Source: Blastopirellula sediminis
Lineage (GTDB): Bacteria; Planctomycetota; Planctomycetia; Pirellulales; Pirellulaceae
DNA: 64,000 nt
Assembly (NCBI RefSeq): GCF_020966755.1
Contig: NZ_JAJKFT010000004.1
Span: 372,001-436,000, forward strand
Direction of reading: 5' to 3'
Part shown: positions 19,285 to 29,278 of the stretch, one piece after another
Layout: the number at the start of each line of letters is the position of its first letter
How positions within the stretch are numbered: the first letter of the stretch is position 1
Notes under the pieces: generated by a model
The model's database searches: none
Told to the model about the DNA's origin: nothing
The model's input: only the letters and a program-made list of their open reading frames with translations
Position numbers and translations under genes: made by a program

Positions 19285-20300
19285 AACTGCTCGAAAGGCC
19301 GCTGACGATTCGGATGTCGCCGCATATCGGTGCGGTCGCCAGCGTCGATGCGATTATGTTCAACGTCGTGCTGGCGCTGACGCCGGTGGTTGGATACGCG
19401 ATTTATCTGTTCGGAATCGCGGCCATCCTGGTCATTGCGACGGCGACCTTCTCATGCGTGCTAAGCGAACATCTGCTCTGCAAAGCCAGCGGCAAAGCGA
19501 CGACGATTGGGGATGGATCGGCCGTGATTACGGGGCTACTGTTCGGGCTGACTCTGCCGCCAAGCTTACCCTTGTGGATGGCGGCGGTCGGCGGCGTCAT
19601 CTGTATCGCCATCGGGAAGTATATCTTTGGCGGTTTGGGCTTCAATCCGTTCAATCCGGCGCTTGTCGGTCGTGCGATCATGCAGGCCACCTTTCCCGCG
19701 CCGATGACGACCTTCTTCCCCCTCTCCGAAGATCGCTTTCATTCGATTCCTACGTCCACCTTCGCCTTCCCGTTTACGAAGCCGCTCTATGACGGCTTGT
19801 CGGGAGCGACGCCGCTGGCGGATTGGAAGTTCAACCAGACGTCGACCGCCGCTTCCGGACTACTGTGGGGAAATGTGCCTGGTTCGACGGGGGAGACATG
19901 CGCCGTTTTGATTATTCTCGGCGGGGCCTATCTGGTCGCGCGTGGGATGATGAGTTGGCGAATCCCAGTGTCGATCTTTGCGTCGGTCGCGGTTTTCTCA
20001 GGCGTTTTGCACCTGATCGACCCAGACCGGTTTGCCGGCCCGCTCTTCATGCTGCTGTCGGGCGGCCTCGTCCTTGGCGCGGTCTTCATGGCGACCGATA
20101 TGGTTTCGGCGCCGATCACGCCTCGCGCTCGGATCGCCTTCGGCATTTTGATTGGCGTCCTGACGGTGACGATTCGCGTCTGGGGAGGCGCATCGGAAGG
20201 AGTGATGTACGCGATTCTAATTGGCAATGCGCTGAGCCCTCATCTGGACGGTTGGTTGCAGCCGAGGTTGTTTGGCCGCGTGCGGGAGTCGTCGACATGA
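19281..20300 (+). CDS. rnfD: Rnf complex subunit D, covalent-FMN membrane protein
   Basis: A 339-residue integral membrane subunit with about nine or ten helices, homologous to NqrB. The opening RPLTIRMSPHIGAVASVDAIMFNVVLAL and the NPFNPALVGRA block are typical. The FMN-attachment motif is seen as GLSGATPL (Thr near residue 177), where flavin is linked through a phosphoester to threonine. It starts inside the rnfC stop codon and its own stop overlaps rnfG, both as ATGA, so the chain is translated in a coupled manner. Confidence 0.95.
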   Translation: MKLLERPLTIRMSPHIGAVASVDAIMFNVVLALTPVVGYAIYLFGIAAILVIATATFSCVLSEHLLCKASGKATTIGDGSAVITGLLFGLTLPPSLPLWMAAVGGVICIAIGKYIFGGLGFNPFNPALVGRAIMQATFPAPMTTFFPLSEDRFHSIPTSTFAFPFTKPLYDGLSGATPLADWKFNQTSTAASGLLWGNVPGSTGETCAVLIILGGAYLVARGMMSWRIPVSIFASVAVFSGVLHLIDPDRFAGPLFMLLSGGLVLGAVFMATDMVSAPITPRARIAFGILIGVLTVTIRVWGGASEGVMYAILIGNALSPHLDGWLQPRLFGRVRESST

Positions 20301-21022
20301 GTCAGGTAGAAACGAGCCATGCAGAGAAGGTCGAAGCGGTCATCGCGGTGGAGCACGTCTCCCCAGCGGAGGAGTCGTCCGCCTCTTCGATTCTGCGCAT
20401 TTACGGAGTTGTGTTGGCCGTCGGTCTAATTTGCGGATTGTTGATCGTCTCGGTGTTCGAGATTACCAAACCGATCATCGCACGCAACCGCATCAAGCTC
20501 CGCGAGTCGGCGATTCTCAACGTGATCGACGGCGCCACGGCCAGCGTCGGCTACGCCTATGACGAATCGGCGAAAAGCTTTCGGCCGGTCGAAGAAGGGG
20601 CTGACCTGTTCGCCGGTTTTGACGACGCCGGCAAGCTTGTCGGCATCGCCGTCGAGACTTCCGCAATGGGCTACCAGGATAACATTCGCATCTTGTACGG
20701 CTACGATCCCGCGACGGAAACGATCGTCGGCATGAAGGTGCTGGAGTCGCGCGAAACGCCGGGGCTGGGGGATCGGATCGAAAAGGATCCCAACTTCATC
20801 GCCAACTTCCAATCGCTTGACGTGGCGGTCGGCGGCGACGGGCTGGCGCATCCGCTCGAGTTCGTCAAAGCAGGCGGTAAAACGCAAGACTGGCAGATCG
20901 ACGGCATTACGGGCGCAACGATCTCGTCTCGAGCGACCGCCACAATGCTGCGAGAGAGTACCAACGTTTGGATGCCGAGAATTCAGGCTTGCAAGTCGCA
21001 GTTTCGCCAAGAGGAGCCCTAG
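20297..21022 (+). CDS. rnfG: Rnf complex subunit G, periplasmic FMN protein
   Basis: A 241-residue subunit homologous to NqrC. ATG 20297 overlaps the rnfD stop (ATGA). One N-terminal membrane helix (ILRIYGVVLAVGLICGLLIVSVFE, residues ~34-57) is followed by the FMN-binding domain with GMKVLESRETPGLGDRI and the attachment motif DGITGATISSRA, whose Thr carries flavin. The cytoplasmic N-terminal tail of about 33 residues is longer than usual and acidic. rnfE starts 3 nt after the stop. Confidence 0.95.
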   Translation: MSQVETSHAEKVEAVIAVEHVSPAEESSASSILRIYGVVLAVGLICGLLIVSVFEITKPIIARNRIKLRESAILNVIDGATASVGYAYDESAKSFRPVEEGADLFAGFDDAGKLVGIAVETSAMGYQDNIRILYGYDPATETIVGMKVLESRETPGLGDRIEKDPNFIANFQSLDVAVGGDGLAHPLEFVKAGGKTQDWQIDGITGATISSRATATMLRESTNVWMPRIQACKSQFRQEEP

Positions 21023-21025
21023 GTT

Positions 21026-21646
21026 ATGTCCGCCGGAACGATGAATGACTTTACCGATGGCGTTTTCAAACGGAATCCGGTGTTCGTACAAGTGCTGGGA
21101 ATGTGTCCGGTGTTGGCGGTAACCAACACGGCGATTAACTCGTTGGCGATGGGACTCGCAACCGCCGGCGTGTTGCTGGCGTCAAGCGCCGTCGTCTCGT
21201 TGATCCGCCGCATCGTGCCGAGTGAGGTGCGGATCGTCACCTTTATTTTGATCATCGCGACCTTTGTGACGATGGTCGACTACCTGATTCAAGCGATCAG
21301 TCTGGAACTGCACCGCACGCTGGGCGCGTTTATCGCGCTGATCGTGGTGAACTGTCTGATCCTGGGGCGGGCCGAAGCGTTTGCGTCGAAACACCCGGTG
21401 CAAAGGTCGATTCTCGACGCGGCCGGGATGGGGGTCGGATTCACCGTCGGGCTCCTCTGCCTGGGAAGCGTCCGCGAGATCCTTGGCGCCGGAACGTGGT
21501 TCGGCATTCCGCTGCTTGGCCAGTCGTTCGAGACCTGGACGATAATGATGTTGCCGCCGGGGGGCTTTTTTACGCTCGCCGGCTGGCTGCTGTTGTTCCA
21601 ATTCCTGAAGCAAAGAAAAGCCGCAAGCCGTGAGGCGACCGCATGA
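21026..21646 (+). CDS. rnfE: Rnf complex subunit E
   Basis: A 206-residue membrane subunit of the RnfE/NqrD family with six hydrophobic helices. Diagnostic stretches are FTDGVFKRNPVFVQVLGMCPVLAVTNT, RIVPSEVRIVTFILIIATFVT and CLILGRAEAFASK. The Cys in GMCPVLAVT and the one in VVNCLILGRAEA are the pair that, with two from RnfA, hold the intramembrane iron centre in this family. Its stop overlaps the rnfA start (ATGA). Confidence 0.95.
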   Translation: MSAGTMNDFTDGVFKRNPVFVQVLGMCPVLAVTNTAINSLAMGLATAGVLLASSAVVSLIRRIVPSEVRIVTFILIIATFVTMVDYLIQAISLELHRTLGAFIALIVVNCLILGRAEAFASKHPVQRSILDAAGMGVGFTVGLLCLGSVREILGAGTWFGIPLLGQSFETWTIMMLPPGGFFTLAGWLLLFQFLKQRKAASREATA

Positions 21647-22224
21647 ACGACGAATCACTCCCGACCATCTTCATCAACGCCTGCTTGGTGAACAACTTCG
21701 TGTTGGCGTACTTCCTGGGGATCTGCCCCTTTCTGGGCGTTTCCGGAAAACGAGACACCGCGGTCCGCATGGGAGCGGCGGTGACGTTCGTGATGCTGGT
21801 CGCTTCGATGGCGGCCTATGGGATCCACGCACTGCTGACGTGGGCAAACGCCCCTTATCTGGAATTGATCGCGTTCATCGCGGTGATCGCATCGACGGTG
21901 CAACTGGTCGAGATGTTCATCAAGAAGGTGAGCCGTCCGTTATTCGAGGCGCTCGGGATTTTCCTGCCGCTGATTACAACCAACTGCGCGATCCTGGCGG
22001 TGGCCCTGTTTCAAACCAACAAGGGATACGGCTTCTTGCAGGCCTTGGTCTTCGCTCTTGGCGCCGGATTAGGCTTTACGCTGGCGCTCTTCTTGATCTC
22101 AGGGCTCCGCGAGAAGCTGGAATTGGCTGACACGCCGGAGATGGTTCGCGGGACGGTGGTGGCGCTCGTATTGGCCGGAATCCTTTCCGTTTGTTTCATG
22201 GGCTTTGCCGGACTGTTCACCTGA
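21643..22224 (+). CDS. rnfA: Rnf complex subunit A
   Basis: A 193-residue membrane subunit of the RnfA/NqrE family with six helices. The family opening ILFINACLVNNFVLAYFLG appears here as IFINACLVNNFVLAYFLGIC, and LPLITTNCAILAVALF gives the second conserved cysteine. Together with RnfE it forms the ion-conducting core and the intramembrane iron-sulfur centre. It is followed after 1 nt by a small cysteine-rich gene. Confidence 0.95.
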   Translation: MNDESLPTIFINACLVNNFVLAYFLGICPFLGVSGKRDTAVRMGAAVTFVMLVASMAAYGIHALLTWANAPYLELIAFIAVIASTVQLVEMFIKKVSRPLFEALGIFLPLITTNCAILAVALFQTNKGYGFLQALVFALGAGLGFTLALFLISGLREKLELADTPEMVRGTVVALVLAGILSVCFMGFAGLFT

Positions 22225-22225
22225 C

Positions 22226-22402
22226 ATGATCGAAACGCTCTTGAAGGCCGTCAGCGGCATTTCCATCGCGATCGTCGGCTTGCTGGTCGTGCAAACGCTG
22301 CTGGCCAGAACGAATCGGACTCCGGCGGGCGAAGATCCGCTGGAAGGAAGGCTTGGCTGCGGCGACTGCGGCTGCGGTTCGGCGTGCAAGAAGCGGAATT
22401 GA
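22226..22402 (+). CDS. Small Rnf-associated membrane peptide with cysteine-rich tail (NqrM-like layout)
   Basis: A 58-residue peptide whose ATG lies 1 nt after the rnfA stop, so it is very likely part of the operon. It has one transmembrane helix (VSGISIAIVGLLVVQTLLA, about residues 9-27), a short linker and a C-terminal cluster LGCGDCGCGSACKKRN with four cysteines in ten residues. NqrM (DUF539), needed to mature the iron centre of Na-NQR, has the same layout of one N-terminal helix and a Cys-rich tail. RnfA/RnfE are homologues of NqrE/NqrD, so a parallel role in loading the Rnf intramembrane iron is a reasonable inference. Sequence identity to NqrM is not obvious by eye. Confidence 0.75.
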   Translation: MIETLLKAVSGISIAIVGLLVVQTLLARTNRTPAGEDPLEGRLGCGDCGCGSACKKRN

Positions 22403-22446
22403 TGCAGCCCCAATCGTCTGCCGCGAGACGAACGCCCGTTGAATGA

Positions 22447-22776
22447 CTAAAATTTGCGGATCTTGGCGAGCGCCTTTTCCAGAATCGAAACGTCGTCGGG
22501 CGCCTTGCCTCGATCGAGTGCGCCCAACCAACGATCAAACGCCTTGTCGACGACTGCGACCCCTTCTTCCGTCAAATCGGATTCCCAGATCTCGAACGAC
22601 TCGTCCGGCGTTTGCCCCTTCTTGAGCAGCTTCCGAGCGGTCAGGCCGTTGTCTTGCAGGAAGTTGACGAACGCAACAAACCAGCGTTCCGTCTCCATTC
22701 GCCCTTGGGGACTCGGATCTGCCAGCAGAAACGTTTTGATGTTGGTGACCGGTTCGTCATTGGAGCGATCTATCAC
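22447..22776 (-). CDS. Hypothetical protein, 109 residues
   Basis: A small soluble protein with no recognised family. It is mostly helical and charged: ERWFVAFVNFLQDNGLTARKLL, SFEIWESDLTEEGVAVV and FDRWLGALDRGKAPDDVSIL. Codon character is good and no overlapping gene competes. It ends 45 nt past the small Rnf-associated gene on the opposite strand and lies 42 nt after the next minus-strand gene, so it may be the last gene of the DUF1592/DUF1552 run. Function unknown. Confidence 0.6.
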   Translation of the reverse strand: MIDRSNDEPVTNIKTFLLADPSPQGRMETERWFVAFVNFLQDNGLTARKLLKKGQTPDESFEIWESDLTEEGVAVVDKAFDRWLGALDRGKAPDDVSILEKALAKIRKF

Positions 22777-22818
22777 GCTGGGCTCTCCTCGGGGCTGGAG
22801 CGACCGTCGTTGTACTCG

Positions 22819-24039
22819 TTACCTCTTCTGGAAAATCTCCGGGCTCGGCCAACGGTCATCTTGGTTCCGCACGCATTCTTCCATCGGCGGTTTGACATTC
22901 GGCCAGTTTTGCGGGCGGATGCGAGCGACGCGGCCTGGGCGGAAGCCTTCCAGGATCAGCGGAACTTCAAACTGGATTTGAATCCCACTGCTACCGAGCG
23001 GCGGGTTCTCTTCGATCTTTTCGACCGCGACAATCTTGCCGTCCATGCCGTCGTGGTCCTGCCACCAGGTTCGCAAAGTGTTTTCGGCGGCGGCCATCTT
23101 GGCGCTGATGCCCGGTTTGAAGTCGGCGTACAGAGACTCGTCCATACCGCCGAACAAGGTCGCGGTGACCGTCGCGTGGCCGAATTTGCCGTAGTTGATC
23201 GTTTCGACGCGAGCCGGCATCCAGCGGGTGTGAATGTGATGGATATGGACGCCCCTTTGGCGTTCGGTCGCGACTTTCATCGCGGCCTCGTCGAGCCAAA
23301 TATCGGCGACGTGAAACTGTTGATAGAGATAGCGGGGGTGCCATCCCAGAGCGAGTTGAACGGCCTGACCGTCCAGTTGCTTGGAACCATTGGTCGGCCA
23401 GGTTCCATCGGCGACCAGGTCATTGAGTCCCAGCAACTCTCTCCCGCGCCAGATTCGGGTCGAACTGTCGATGGTGAACTTGTGCTCGCCGCCGAGTCCG
23501 TCCCCTCCCTCCGGTCTTTCCAGACTAGCGACCAATTCTCCTTCGCCGCCACGAAAGTTCACTTCCTTCAGCTTCCAGGCTTTTCCTTCTCGCAGGCAAA
23601 GACTGGGCCCGTCTTCCAGCAGGATCGCGTGGTTTTCGCGCGGCGCGGTGACGTTGTTCCCGTTTGCGTTCGGCACGGCCGAAGTCTTGGGATCGGGCGG
23701 CAAATAAAAACGCCCGTACAAAACGGTACCAATCGGAATATCTCGCAAGTCAGCCGGAGCGCCGCGATAGAAGATCTCGCCGTAGGGGAGCATCGCGAAG
23801 TGGTGAAGCTGCCCTTCATGGTAATGGCCGTCGACATGCAGACGAAGGCTGCCGCGGCGGTTGATATGATCGACGAAAACGAGCTCGCCGCGGTAGGCTT
23901 TCGCCTCTTCCAGCGGCGGGAACTGATTGTCTGGCGAAGGGCGAAATGGCTCTTCCCCGCGCAGCGTACTGACGCTTAGCAAAGTGCACACCGCCAGCAC
24001 AAGCTTCGTCAGAGCGTTACGTTCGATCAGTCGTCTCAT
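22819..24039 (-). CDS. Exported conserved hypothetical protein in DUF1552/DUF1592 operon
   Basis: A 406-residue protein with a signal peptide ([21 protein letters not shown]). No known domain is recognised. The mature part is beta-rich, with two histidine-rich patches ([17 protein letters not shown] and [14 protein letters not shown]) that could bind metal. Its ATG overlaps the stop of the DUF1552 gene (ATGA), so it is translationally coupled to it and probably works in the same exported process. Function unknown. Confidence 0.75.
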   Translation of the reverse strand: MRRLIERNALTKLVLAVCTLLSVSTLRGEEPFRPSPDNQFPPLEEAKAYRGELVFVDHINRRGSLRLHVDGHYHEGQLHHFAMLPYGEIFYRGAPADLRDIPIGTVLYGRFYLPPDPKTSAVPNANGNNVTAPRENHAILLEDGPSLCLREGKAWKLKEVNFRGGEGELVASLERPEGGDGLGGEHKFTIDSSTRIWRGRELLGLNDLVADGTWPTNGSKQLDGQAVQLALGWHPRYLYQQFHVADIWLDEAAMKVATERQRGVHIHHIHTRWMPARVETINYGKFGHATVTATLFGGMDESLYADFKPGISAKMAAAENTLRTWWQDHDGMDGKIVAVEKIEENPPLGSSGIQIQFEVPLILEGFRPGRVARIRPQNWPNVKPPMEECVRNQDDRWPSPEIFQKR

Positions 24040-25379
24040 GCCAGATCCAGTTCGCTATTGCTATCGCCGAATTTTTCGGATTCCACGCCCATCTTCTGCG
24101 CCATCGTCAGCAGTAGATTGCTCATGTGGGCGTTCACGTTCACCGGACGGCTGCAGAGATGATAGTGCTTGCCCGGCTCGTTGAGCTGGTAGCCGTCAAA
24201 GTGACCTTGGTTAAGGTCAATATGCTTTCCATGTTTCAGGCCGCAGCCGGTTCCGCCGGCCAAGACAAGGGGCAAGTTGGCGTTGCCGTGTCCGTGCCCG
24301 TACGCCATGCCGCTGCCGAAGAGAGACATCGTCGTTTCGAGGAGCGGGCGACCGTTCAGGTCAGGAGTCTCGGCCAAACGAGTCAGGAAATAGCTGAACT
24401 GTTCGACGCTAAACCGATCGCTTTGCGTCAGCTTCTCCATGTGATTGGGATCGCCGTTGTGATGGCTCAGTTCGTGGCGTGATTGGGAGATCCCGAGTTC
24501 CGGAATCGGCAGCCCTTGTCCTTCGATCCCGCTGCTGAAGGTAATCACGCGAGTCGCGTCGGTCTGGAACGCCAGCACAATCAAGTCGTAGATCGTGCGG
24601 AAGTAATCGCCGGCTTGCGTTTGCGGCACTTCGCGATCGGTGCGACGACGATCTTGTTCCAGGATCTCCGGACGGGGAACGTCAAGCCAGGCGTCTGCCC
24701 GGATGGCGCGAACTTCGGTCTCGCGAACGGCGGTCAAATACTGGGCCATCCGTCCTTTGTCTTCGTCCCCCATCTTCCGCTCCAGCGAGCGAACTTCTTC
24801 CAAATTCGCGTCGAGGACGCTCTTCTTGCGACGCAACGTGCGACGCTGAGCGGCGGTGCCGTTCTTCGGCTCTTCAAAGAGGTAAGCGAAGATCTCGCTG
24901 CAACGGCTCATCCCCGGCAGACGAATGCCGTCCGCCGTCCAGGCCAGCGATTCTCCCTTGTTGGCGATCTCTAGCGAATGGAACCGCGTGAACGGTGAGG
25001 TCACTTCGGCCATCTTCTGGTCGACGGAGATCGTATTGCGATCGGTCGGACCCAGTTGACCGCCGGTGAGCCAGATCTTCTGGCAATTGTGGTGATGCCC
25101 GAGACCGCCGGGATGATGCATGCCGCTGATCGGGGTGATGACGCTGCGATGTTTTTCGAGCGGCGAAAGGGACTTCGACAGGACGTAGTTCTCGCCGGGC
25201 GTCGTGATCTGATAGTCGAGCGTGTTGACGCCGTTCGGGATATAGACGAAGGCGCTACGGCGCGGCGACTCCATCTCGGCGCCCATCGCCGGACGCATGC
25301 AGTTCAAGAGCGGGAGCGCAATGAAGCTGCCAAGTCCACGCAGGACATGGCGACGATCGATCTGCCAGGAAGGTGTCAT
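24036..25379 (-). CDS. DUF1552 family protein
   Basis: A 447-residue protein of the DUF1552 family, a DUF1501-like group common in planctomycetes. The opening ([26 protein letters not shown]) looks like a twin-arginine-type leader. Family blocks include [45 protein letters not shown]-like [12 protein letters not shown] and [26 protein letters not shown]. It is almost always found with a DUF1592/DUF1588-type cytochrome protein, which is the next gene upstream here (53 nt). Role unproven. Confidence 0.9.
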   Translation of the reverse strand: MTPSWQIDRRHVLRGLGSFIALPLLNCMRPAMGAEMESPRRSAFVYIPNGVNTLDYQITTPGENYVLSKSLSPLEKHRSVITPISGMHHPGGLGHHHNCQKIWLTGGQLGPTDRNTISVDQKMAEVTSPFTRFHSLEIANKGESLAWTADGIRLPGMSRCSEIFAYLFEEPKNGTAAQRRTLRRKKSVLDANLEEVRSLERKMGDEDKGRMAQYLTAVRETEVRAIRADAWLDVPRPEILEQDRRRTDREVPQTQAGDYFRTIYDLIVLAFQTDATRVITFSSGIEGQGLPIPELGISQSRHELSHHNGDPNHMEKLTQSDRFSVEQFSYFLTRLAETPDLNGRPLLETTMSLFGSGMAYGHGHGNANLPLVLAGGTGCGLKHGKHIDLNQGHFDGYQLNEPGKHYHLCSRPVNVNAHMSNLLLTMAQKMGVESEKFGDSNSELDLA

Positions 25380-25432
25380 ATTCTTGCTCTTAAAGGTTGT
25401 CCGTAATTTGCTTGAATCAGCCTACCCGAGTC

Positions 25433-27853
25433 TTATCTCTTCTTCATCAATCCCGACAAGGCGACGGCGCGCACAATGTCTCGCAACTGATAGTTCTTCG
25501 CTTTCGCCTCGCTGACGATCGCTTGAACGTCTTCTTGATCATCTACCGTCAGCACGCGACGCAATCCGTACGAGCAAAGGTGCTCGACAATCGCCGTCAA
25601 AAACTGATCGCGGTCATCGAGCAGCAGTTGCTTGAACTCGTCCGCGTTGGCGAAAGCGCGACCGTCCGGCATTTTGCCGCTCGGATCGACCAGCGGGTCG
25701 GCGCCGGTTCCTTTCTCGACTCGTTCGTGCGTGCGCCACTGACCGATCGCGTCGAACTGGTCGAACGCCAAGCCGAGCGGATCGATATTGCGATGGCACG
25801 CCGCGCAGCTCGCGTTGTGCGTGTGGGCTTCAATCTTTTGGCGGATCGTCGCCTTGGGACTGTCTGGCGGATTCGGTTCGATCGGATCGACATTCGCCGG
25901 CGGAGAAGGGGGAGTCTTGCCGAAGATCGCTTCGCTGACCCAAACGCCGCGATGCACAGGGCGTTGCCGCGTACCGTCCGAAGTCAGGCCAAGAATCGCG
26001 CCCATCGTCAACAGACCGCCGCGATGGTCATCAGGCTGCAACGCCACCTTCTGCACTCCGGACTTCTTCGGCATCGGGAGCCCGTAGAATTCGCAGAGGC
26101 GGGGATTGGCCATCGTCCAGTCGGACTTAATGAATGCGTCGATCGACAGGTTATTCTGAAAGACTTCGCGGAAGTATTGGACCACTTCTTCCCGCATGCT
26201 CGCTTCGAGCCAGACGTCGTATTCGGGAAACAAATTGCCGTCCGGCGGAAACATCCCCAGCCGATGCAACTGCAGCCATTGCCGGGGGAAGTCGTCGACG
26301 AACCGATCGGTCTTCGGGTCGGCCAGCATCCGATCAACCTGCTCGGCCAGAGCCTCGCCGTTCAGTTTTCCTTCCCGAGCCGCGTCAAACAGCTGCGGAT
26401 CGGGCATCGAGCTCCAGAGGAAATACGATAGCCGGGACGCAAGTTCCCAGTCATTTAGTTTCGGGCGAGGTTGCGCGTCCCCTTCGACCAGATAGGTGAA
26501 GTTGCGGCTGTTCAGCACGCCGAGCAGAGCGAGTTGGTAAGCGGTAGTCGGAGTTTCGCCGGCCGCAAGTTCGGACTCATACGCTTGCAAGTAAGGGCGC
26601 AGTTCCTCGTTCGTTACCGGTCGCCGCCAGGCTCGCTCGGCGAAGCGATGAAGATGACTCATCACGACGTCCGGCGTCGCCTCTTCCGGCGGATAGACGT
26701 CGCTGCGGGTCGCTCGTTCGGCGTCGCTCTCAATCGGGCCTTCCCATTCAATCCAATCGAGCAGCACGAAGGAGAAAATTCCGTTCCCCTCTTCGTCGAA
26801 GAGTTTGGGGCCGGTCGGATTGAGCAGCTTGGTTTCGCTGGTATGGGTGAAGATGTAGTCTTGCCCACCAAGAATGTTGCGATGATGGGCGCCTTTATCG
26901 CGATTGATGATGTCGGTGACGACGACGTTGAATTCGAGACTGGTCGGCATTTCGAGAAAGACCTCGAACTCGATAATCTCCGGCTCGTCTTCAGGCGCCA
27001 GAATATCAAGCTCGATCAGACCTTCGTTCGTCCCTTCGCCAGTGCTCTTGCCGATTCGCAAGTGGGGCGTTTGACCGCCTGGAGGACGAACGCCGCTGAT
27101 CTGCATGCGGACGCGATAGAGCCCGCTTGTCTCAGAACCGTTGCCGAACCAATGGGGGCGGAGCGCCTGCAGTTCGCGGCCGGGAAAGATCAGGGCACGC
27201 AGCGGACGCTTGATTCCAAAGCGATCGAGGAACGCTTGCTGTCGCTCGCCGCCGTTGTAACGCAACTCCGCCGCCGTCTTGTGAACCTTCTTCGTCTCGA
27301 CCCCCTTTTCCGGAAAGGCGCGGCTTAAAACGATTTCGGAAGCGCGGTAGTAACGCTCGACGTGCGAAGGCGCCAGCGAAAGCTGCGAGCCGATTCGTTC
27401 AAAGCCATGCCACAGGGGATCAGCGTTCAACTCGCCTGGCTGGGTCGGATCGTAACGGACTCCCAGCAGATCGTAAACCGTGTTCTGGTACTCGCGTCGG
27501 CTAAGCCGGTAATGGGCGACCGGAGGTCGCGCCGCCATGCGGGCGGCTCGTCCGGCTTTGATCCGTGCGTCGATCTGCGAAACGACCGCGGCGATTTCGT
27601 CTTCGGTCGGTTGAGGTTCGTCTTCCGGCGGCATCTCTCCCGAATTGATCCGTTCGACGATTTCCCCCCAGAGGTGCGAGTCGGCGCCTGACTTGAAGTC
27701 GCGCGACAGTTGATCTATCCGCAAATCCCGCTCTACCAATTCCGGACCATGGCACCGGTTGCAATGCGTTTCGAGAAACCCTTCGAAAGGCTCTGCGGCG
27801 GACGCGATCGCCGAGCCAGTGAAGCATGCCAGCGCTAGGAACAGGAAACGCAT
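25433..27853 (-). CDS. DUF1587/1592/1588/1585 cytochrome-type protein
   Basis: An 806-residue exported protein. ATG 27853 is used because it starts a signal peptide ([19 protein letters not shown]); the longer frame adds 71 residues of poor character. A haem motif is seen at [11 protein letters not shown] (CxxCH). In order: DUF1587 ([18 protein letters not shown]), DUF1595/1592 ([34 protein letters not shown]), DUF1588 with a second CxxCH ([20 protein letters not shown]) and DUF1585 at the end ([17 protein letters not shown]). It heads the run with DUF1552 and is a standard planctomycete pair, possibly a redox step in polymer use. Confidence 0.92.
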   Translation of the reverse strand: MRFLFLALACFTGSAIASAAEPFEGFLETHCNRCHGPELVERDLRIDQLSRDFKSGADSHLWGEIVERINSGEMPPEDEPQPTEDEIAAVVSQIDARIKAGRAARMAARPPVAHYRLSRREYQNTVYDLLGVRYDPTQPGELNADPLWHGFERIGSQLSLAPSHVERYYRASEIVLSRAFPEKGVETKKVHKTAAELRYNGGERQQAFLDRFGIKRPLRALIFPGRELQALRPHWFGNGSETSGLYRVRMQISGVRPPGGQTPHLRIGKSTGEGTNEGLIELDILAPEDEPEIIEFEVFLEMPTSLEFNVVVTDIINRDKGAHHRNILGGQDYIFTHTSETKLLNPTGPKLFDEEGNGIFSFVLLDWIEWEGPIESDAERATRSDVYPPEEATPDVVMSHLHRFAERAWRRPVTNEELRPYLQAYESELAAGETPTTAYQLALLGVLNSRNFTYLVEGDAQPRPKLNDWELASRLSYFLWSSMPDPQLFDAAREGKLNGEALAEQVDRMLADPKTDRFVDDFPRQWLQLHRLGMFPPDGNLFPEYDVWLEASMREEVVQYFREVFQNNLSIDAFIKSDWTMANPRLCEFYGLPMPKKSGVQKVALQPDDHRGGLLTMGAILGLTSDGTRQRPVHRGVWVSEAIFGKTPPSPPANVDPIEPNPPDSPKATIRQKIEAHTHNASCAACHRNIDPLGLAFDQFDAIGQWRTHERVEKGTGADPLVDPSGKMPDGRAFANADEFKQLLLDDRDQFLTAIVEHLCSYGLRRVLTVDDQEDVQAIVSEAKAKNYQLRDIVRAVALSGLMKKR

Positions 27854-28228
27854 GAGGGATGGCCTGGTTCGAGGAAGGATCAAGGCTTGGGGGGCGATAG
27901 GCAGGAGGCGAAAGCGATTGTGCGCGTTCTGCGAGCATGGGCATGATCGAGGGGGCTGGATCACACCAACATCCATACGTTTTCGCATCAGCCATTCTAC
28001 TTCAATTCGTAGTCGATGGCATAGAACAAAGCGGGGGGCATCATCGTTGAAGCCAGGGACCATCACGATCCCGGATTCTCCCTCCTAAGCGAGCGATATT
28101 TACCGTTTACGGGATCTATCAATGGTTAAATGCCGATACTGTTCGCAACACTTCACTAGCAAAGTGTCTTCGTGCCGTCCCTTAGGAGACTCTGCATCGA
28201 CGAATGCGTTTGAGAGTCGCTTCGATTG
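27854..28228. other. Intergenic region, no recognised gene
   Basis: 375 nt upstream of the DUF1592-type gene. It should hold that gene's promoter. I see no hairpin or repeat that stands out. Confidence 0.4.
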
Positions 28229-29257
28229 CTAGCCAATCGCGAGTCGTACCTGCTGCTGCGAAACCGAGAACGTCGCGATGTCGCCGCTGTTGAATTCGAT
28301 GAAGTCGTCCTCGACGCCGTCCGAGAAGATCACTCCTTGGGTTGGCATCTGCGAACCGATCACCAGTTCGTCCTCGTCATTGAGAATTCCGATCACGTTT
28401 TCCGCGCTGGAATGACGGCTGACGAACGGTTCGCGGACCGCCCACATCAGCTTGCGTTCATCGCGGGCGAGCGTCAGTTTTTGGACATCGCCGCCGCTCA
28501 CAAATCGACTGACCCCGGCCGCCATGTTGAAGACCGACGACATCCAGCCGGTCGCTCCGGCGCCGGTCGAAATAAGCACGCCGCTGGACGATTGGGCTTC
28601 GCGATTGCCGTTCACATCGAGCGTGTACCGCGCCGAAGCGTGCGAACGGCAGCCGACGAAAAAGTCGTTGAAGGCCAGCATTCGCTGCCCGGTGATGGTA
28701 TTCACTTCGGCGAGTGTGATCTTCTGGTAGCGGGCTCGCTGATTCAGGACGCGCTGCACCGCCGCTCGCGCTTCGCGAACTTGAAACGGCAGGAGCAAAC
28801 CATCGTAGCGGGCCGGATCGGGATTCACCCCAATCACCGGCAAGTCGCCCACATACTTGGCCGCGTTGGCCACCAGCCCATCCTGTCCGATCACAACCAC
28901 CGCCAGGCAGCGGCCGAAGTCAAAGTTCGCCAGAAAGCCGCGGTCGACTTCCCGCACCGGAATCCCGAGATCAAGTTCGCGGAATAACTGCTTAAGCGAT
29001 TGGTTGTACTGCGTGTCTTCCTGCTCGTACGCTTCACGGTCGGTCAGCGCGACGGCGGATTCAGCAAATGCGTCAATGTCCTGGTCGCTGACGGCCAGCC
29101 CCCGTTTCGCCCGGACCTTTCGGCGGCGTTCCACTTCGTGACCGACGGCGGCGCCGAGCAGAAAGTCGGCCTGGTTCGACGTTCCCCACCGCTGCTTGAG
29201 TCCTTCCAAGCGAGTATCGCGCGTGACGACGGCGATCATGTTGGAAATCATGCCCAT
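28229..29257 (-). CDS. NAD-kinase-like protein with altered GGDG motif
   Basis: A 342-residue protein of the NAD/diacylglycerol-kinase superfamily. ATG 29257 has AAAGGAG 7 nt upstream. The central diphosphate-binding motif, normally GGDGT, reads VIGQDGLVAN at residues 122-131, so one Gly is replaced. Later family landmarks are present: LPVIGVNPDP, FNDFFVGCRSHASARYTL and SSGVLISTGAGATGW. The N-terminal ~110 residues are charged and helical and not typical of NadK. It lies 21 nt after an SPFH gene. The altered motif suggests a changed substrate or a sensor role rather than housekeeping NAD phosphorylation; that is inference. Confidence 0.8.
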   Translation of the reverse strand: MGMISNMIAVVTRDTRLEGLKQRWGTSNQADFLLGAAVGHEVERRRKVRAKRGLAVSDQDIDAFAESAVALTDREAYEQEDTQYNQSLKQLFRELDLGIPVREVDRGFLANFDFGRCLAVVVIGQDGLVANAAKYVGDLPVIGVNPDPARYDGLLLPFQVREARAAVQRVLNQRARYQKITLAEVNTITGQRMLAFNDFFVGCRSHASARYTLDVNGNREAQSSSGVLISTGAGATGWMSSVFNMAAGVSRFVSGGDVQKLTLARDERKLMWAVREPFVSRHSSAENVIGILNDEDELVIGSQMPTQGVIFSDGVEDDFIEFNSGDIATFSVSQQQVRLAIG

Positions 29258-29278
29258 GAGTTGGCTCCTTTCACGCGA

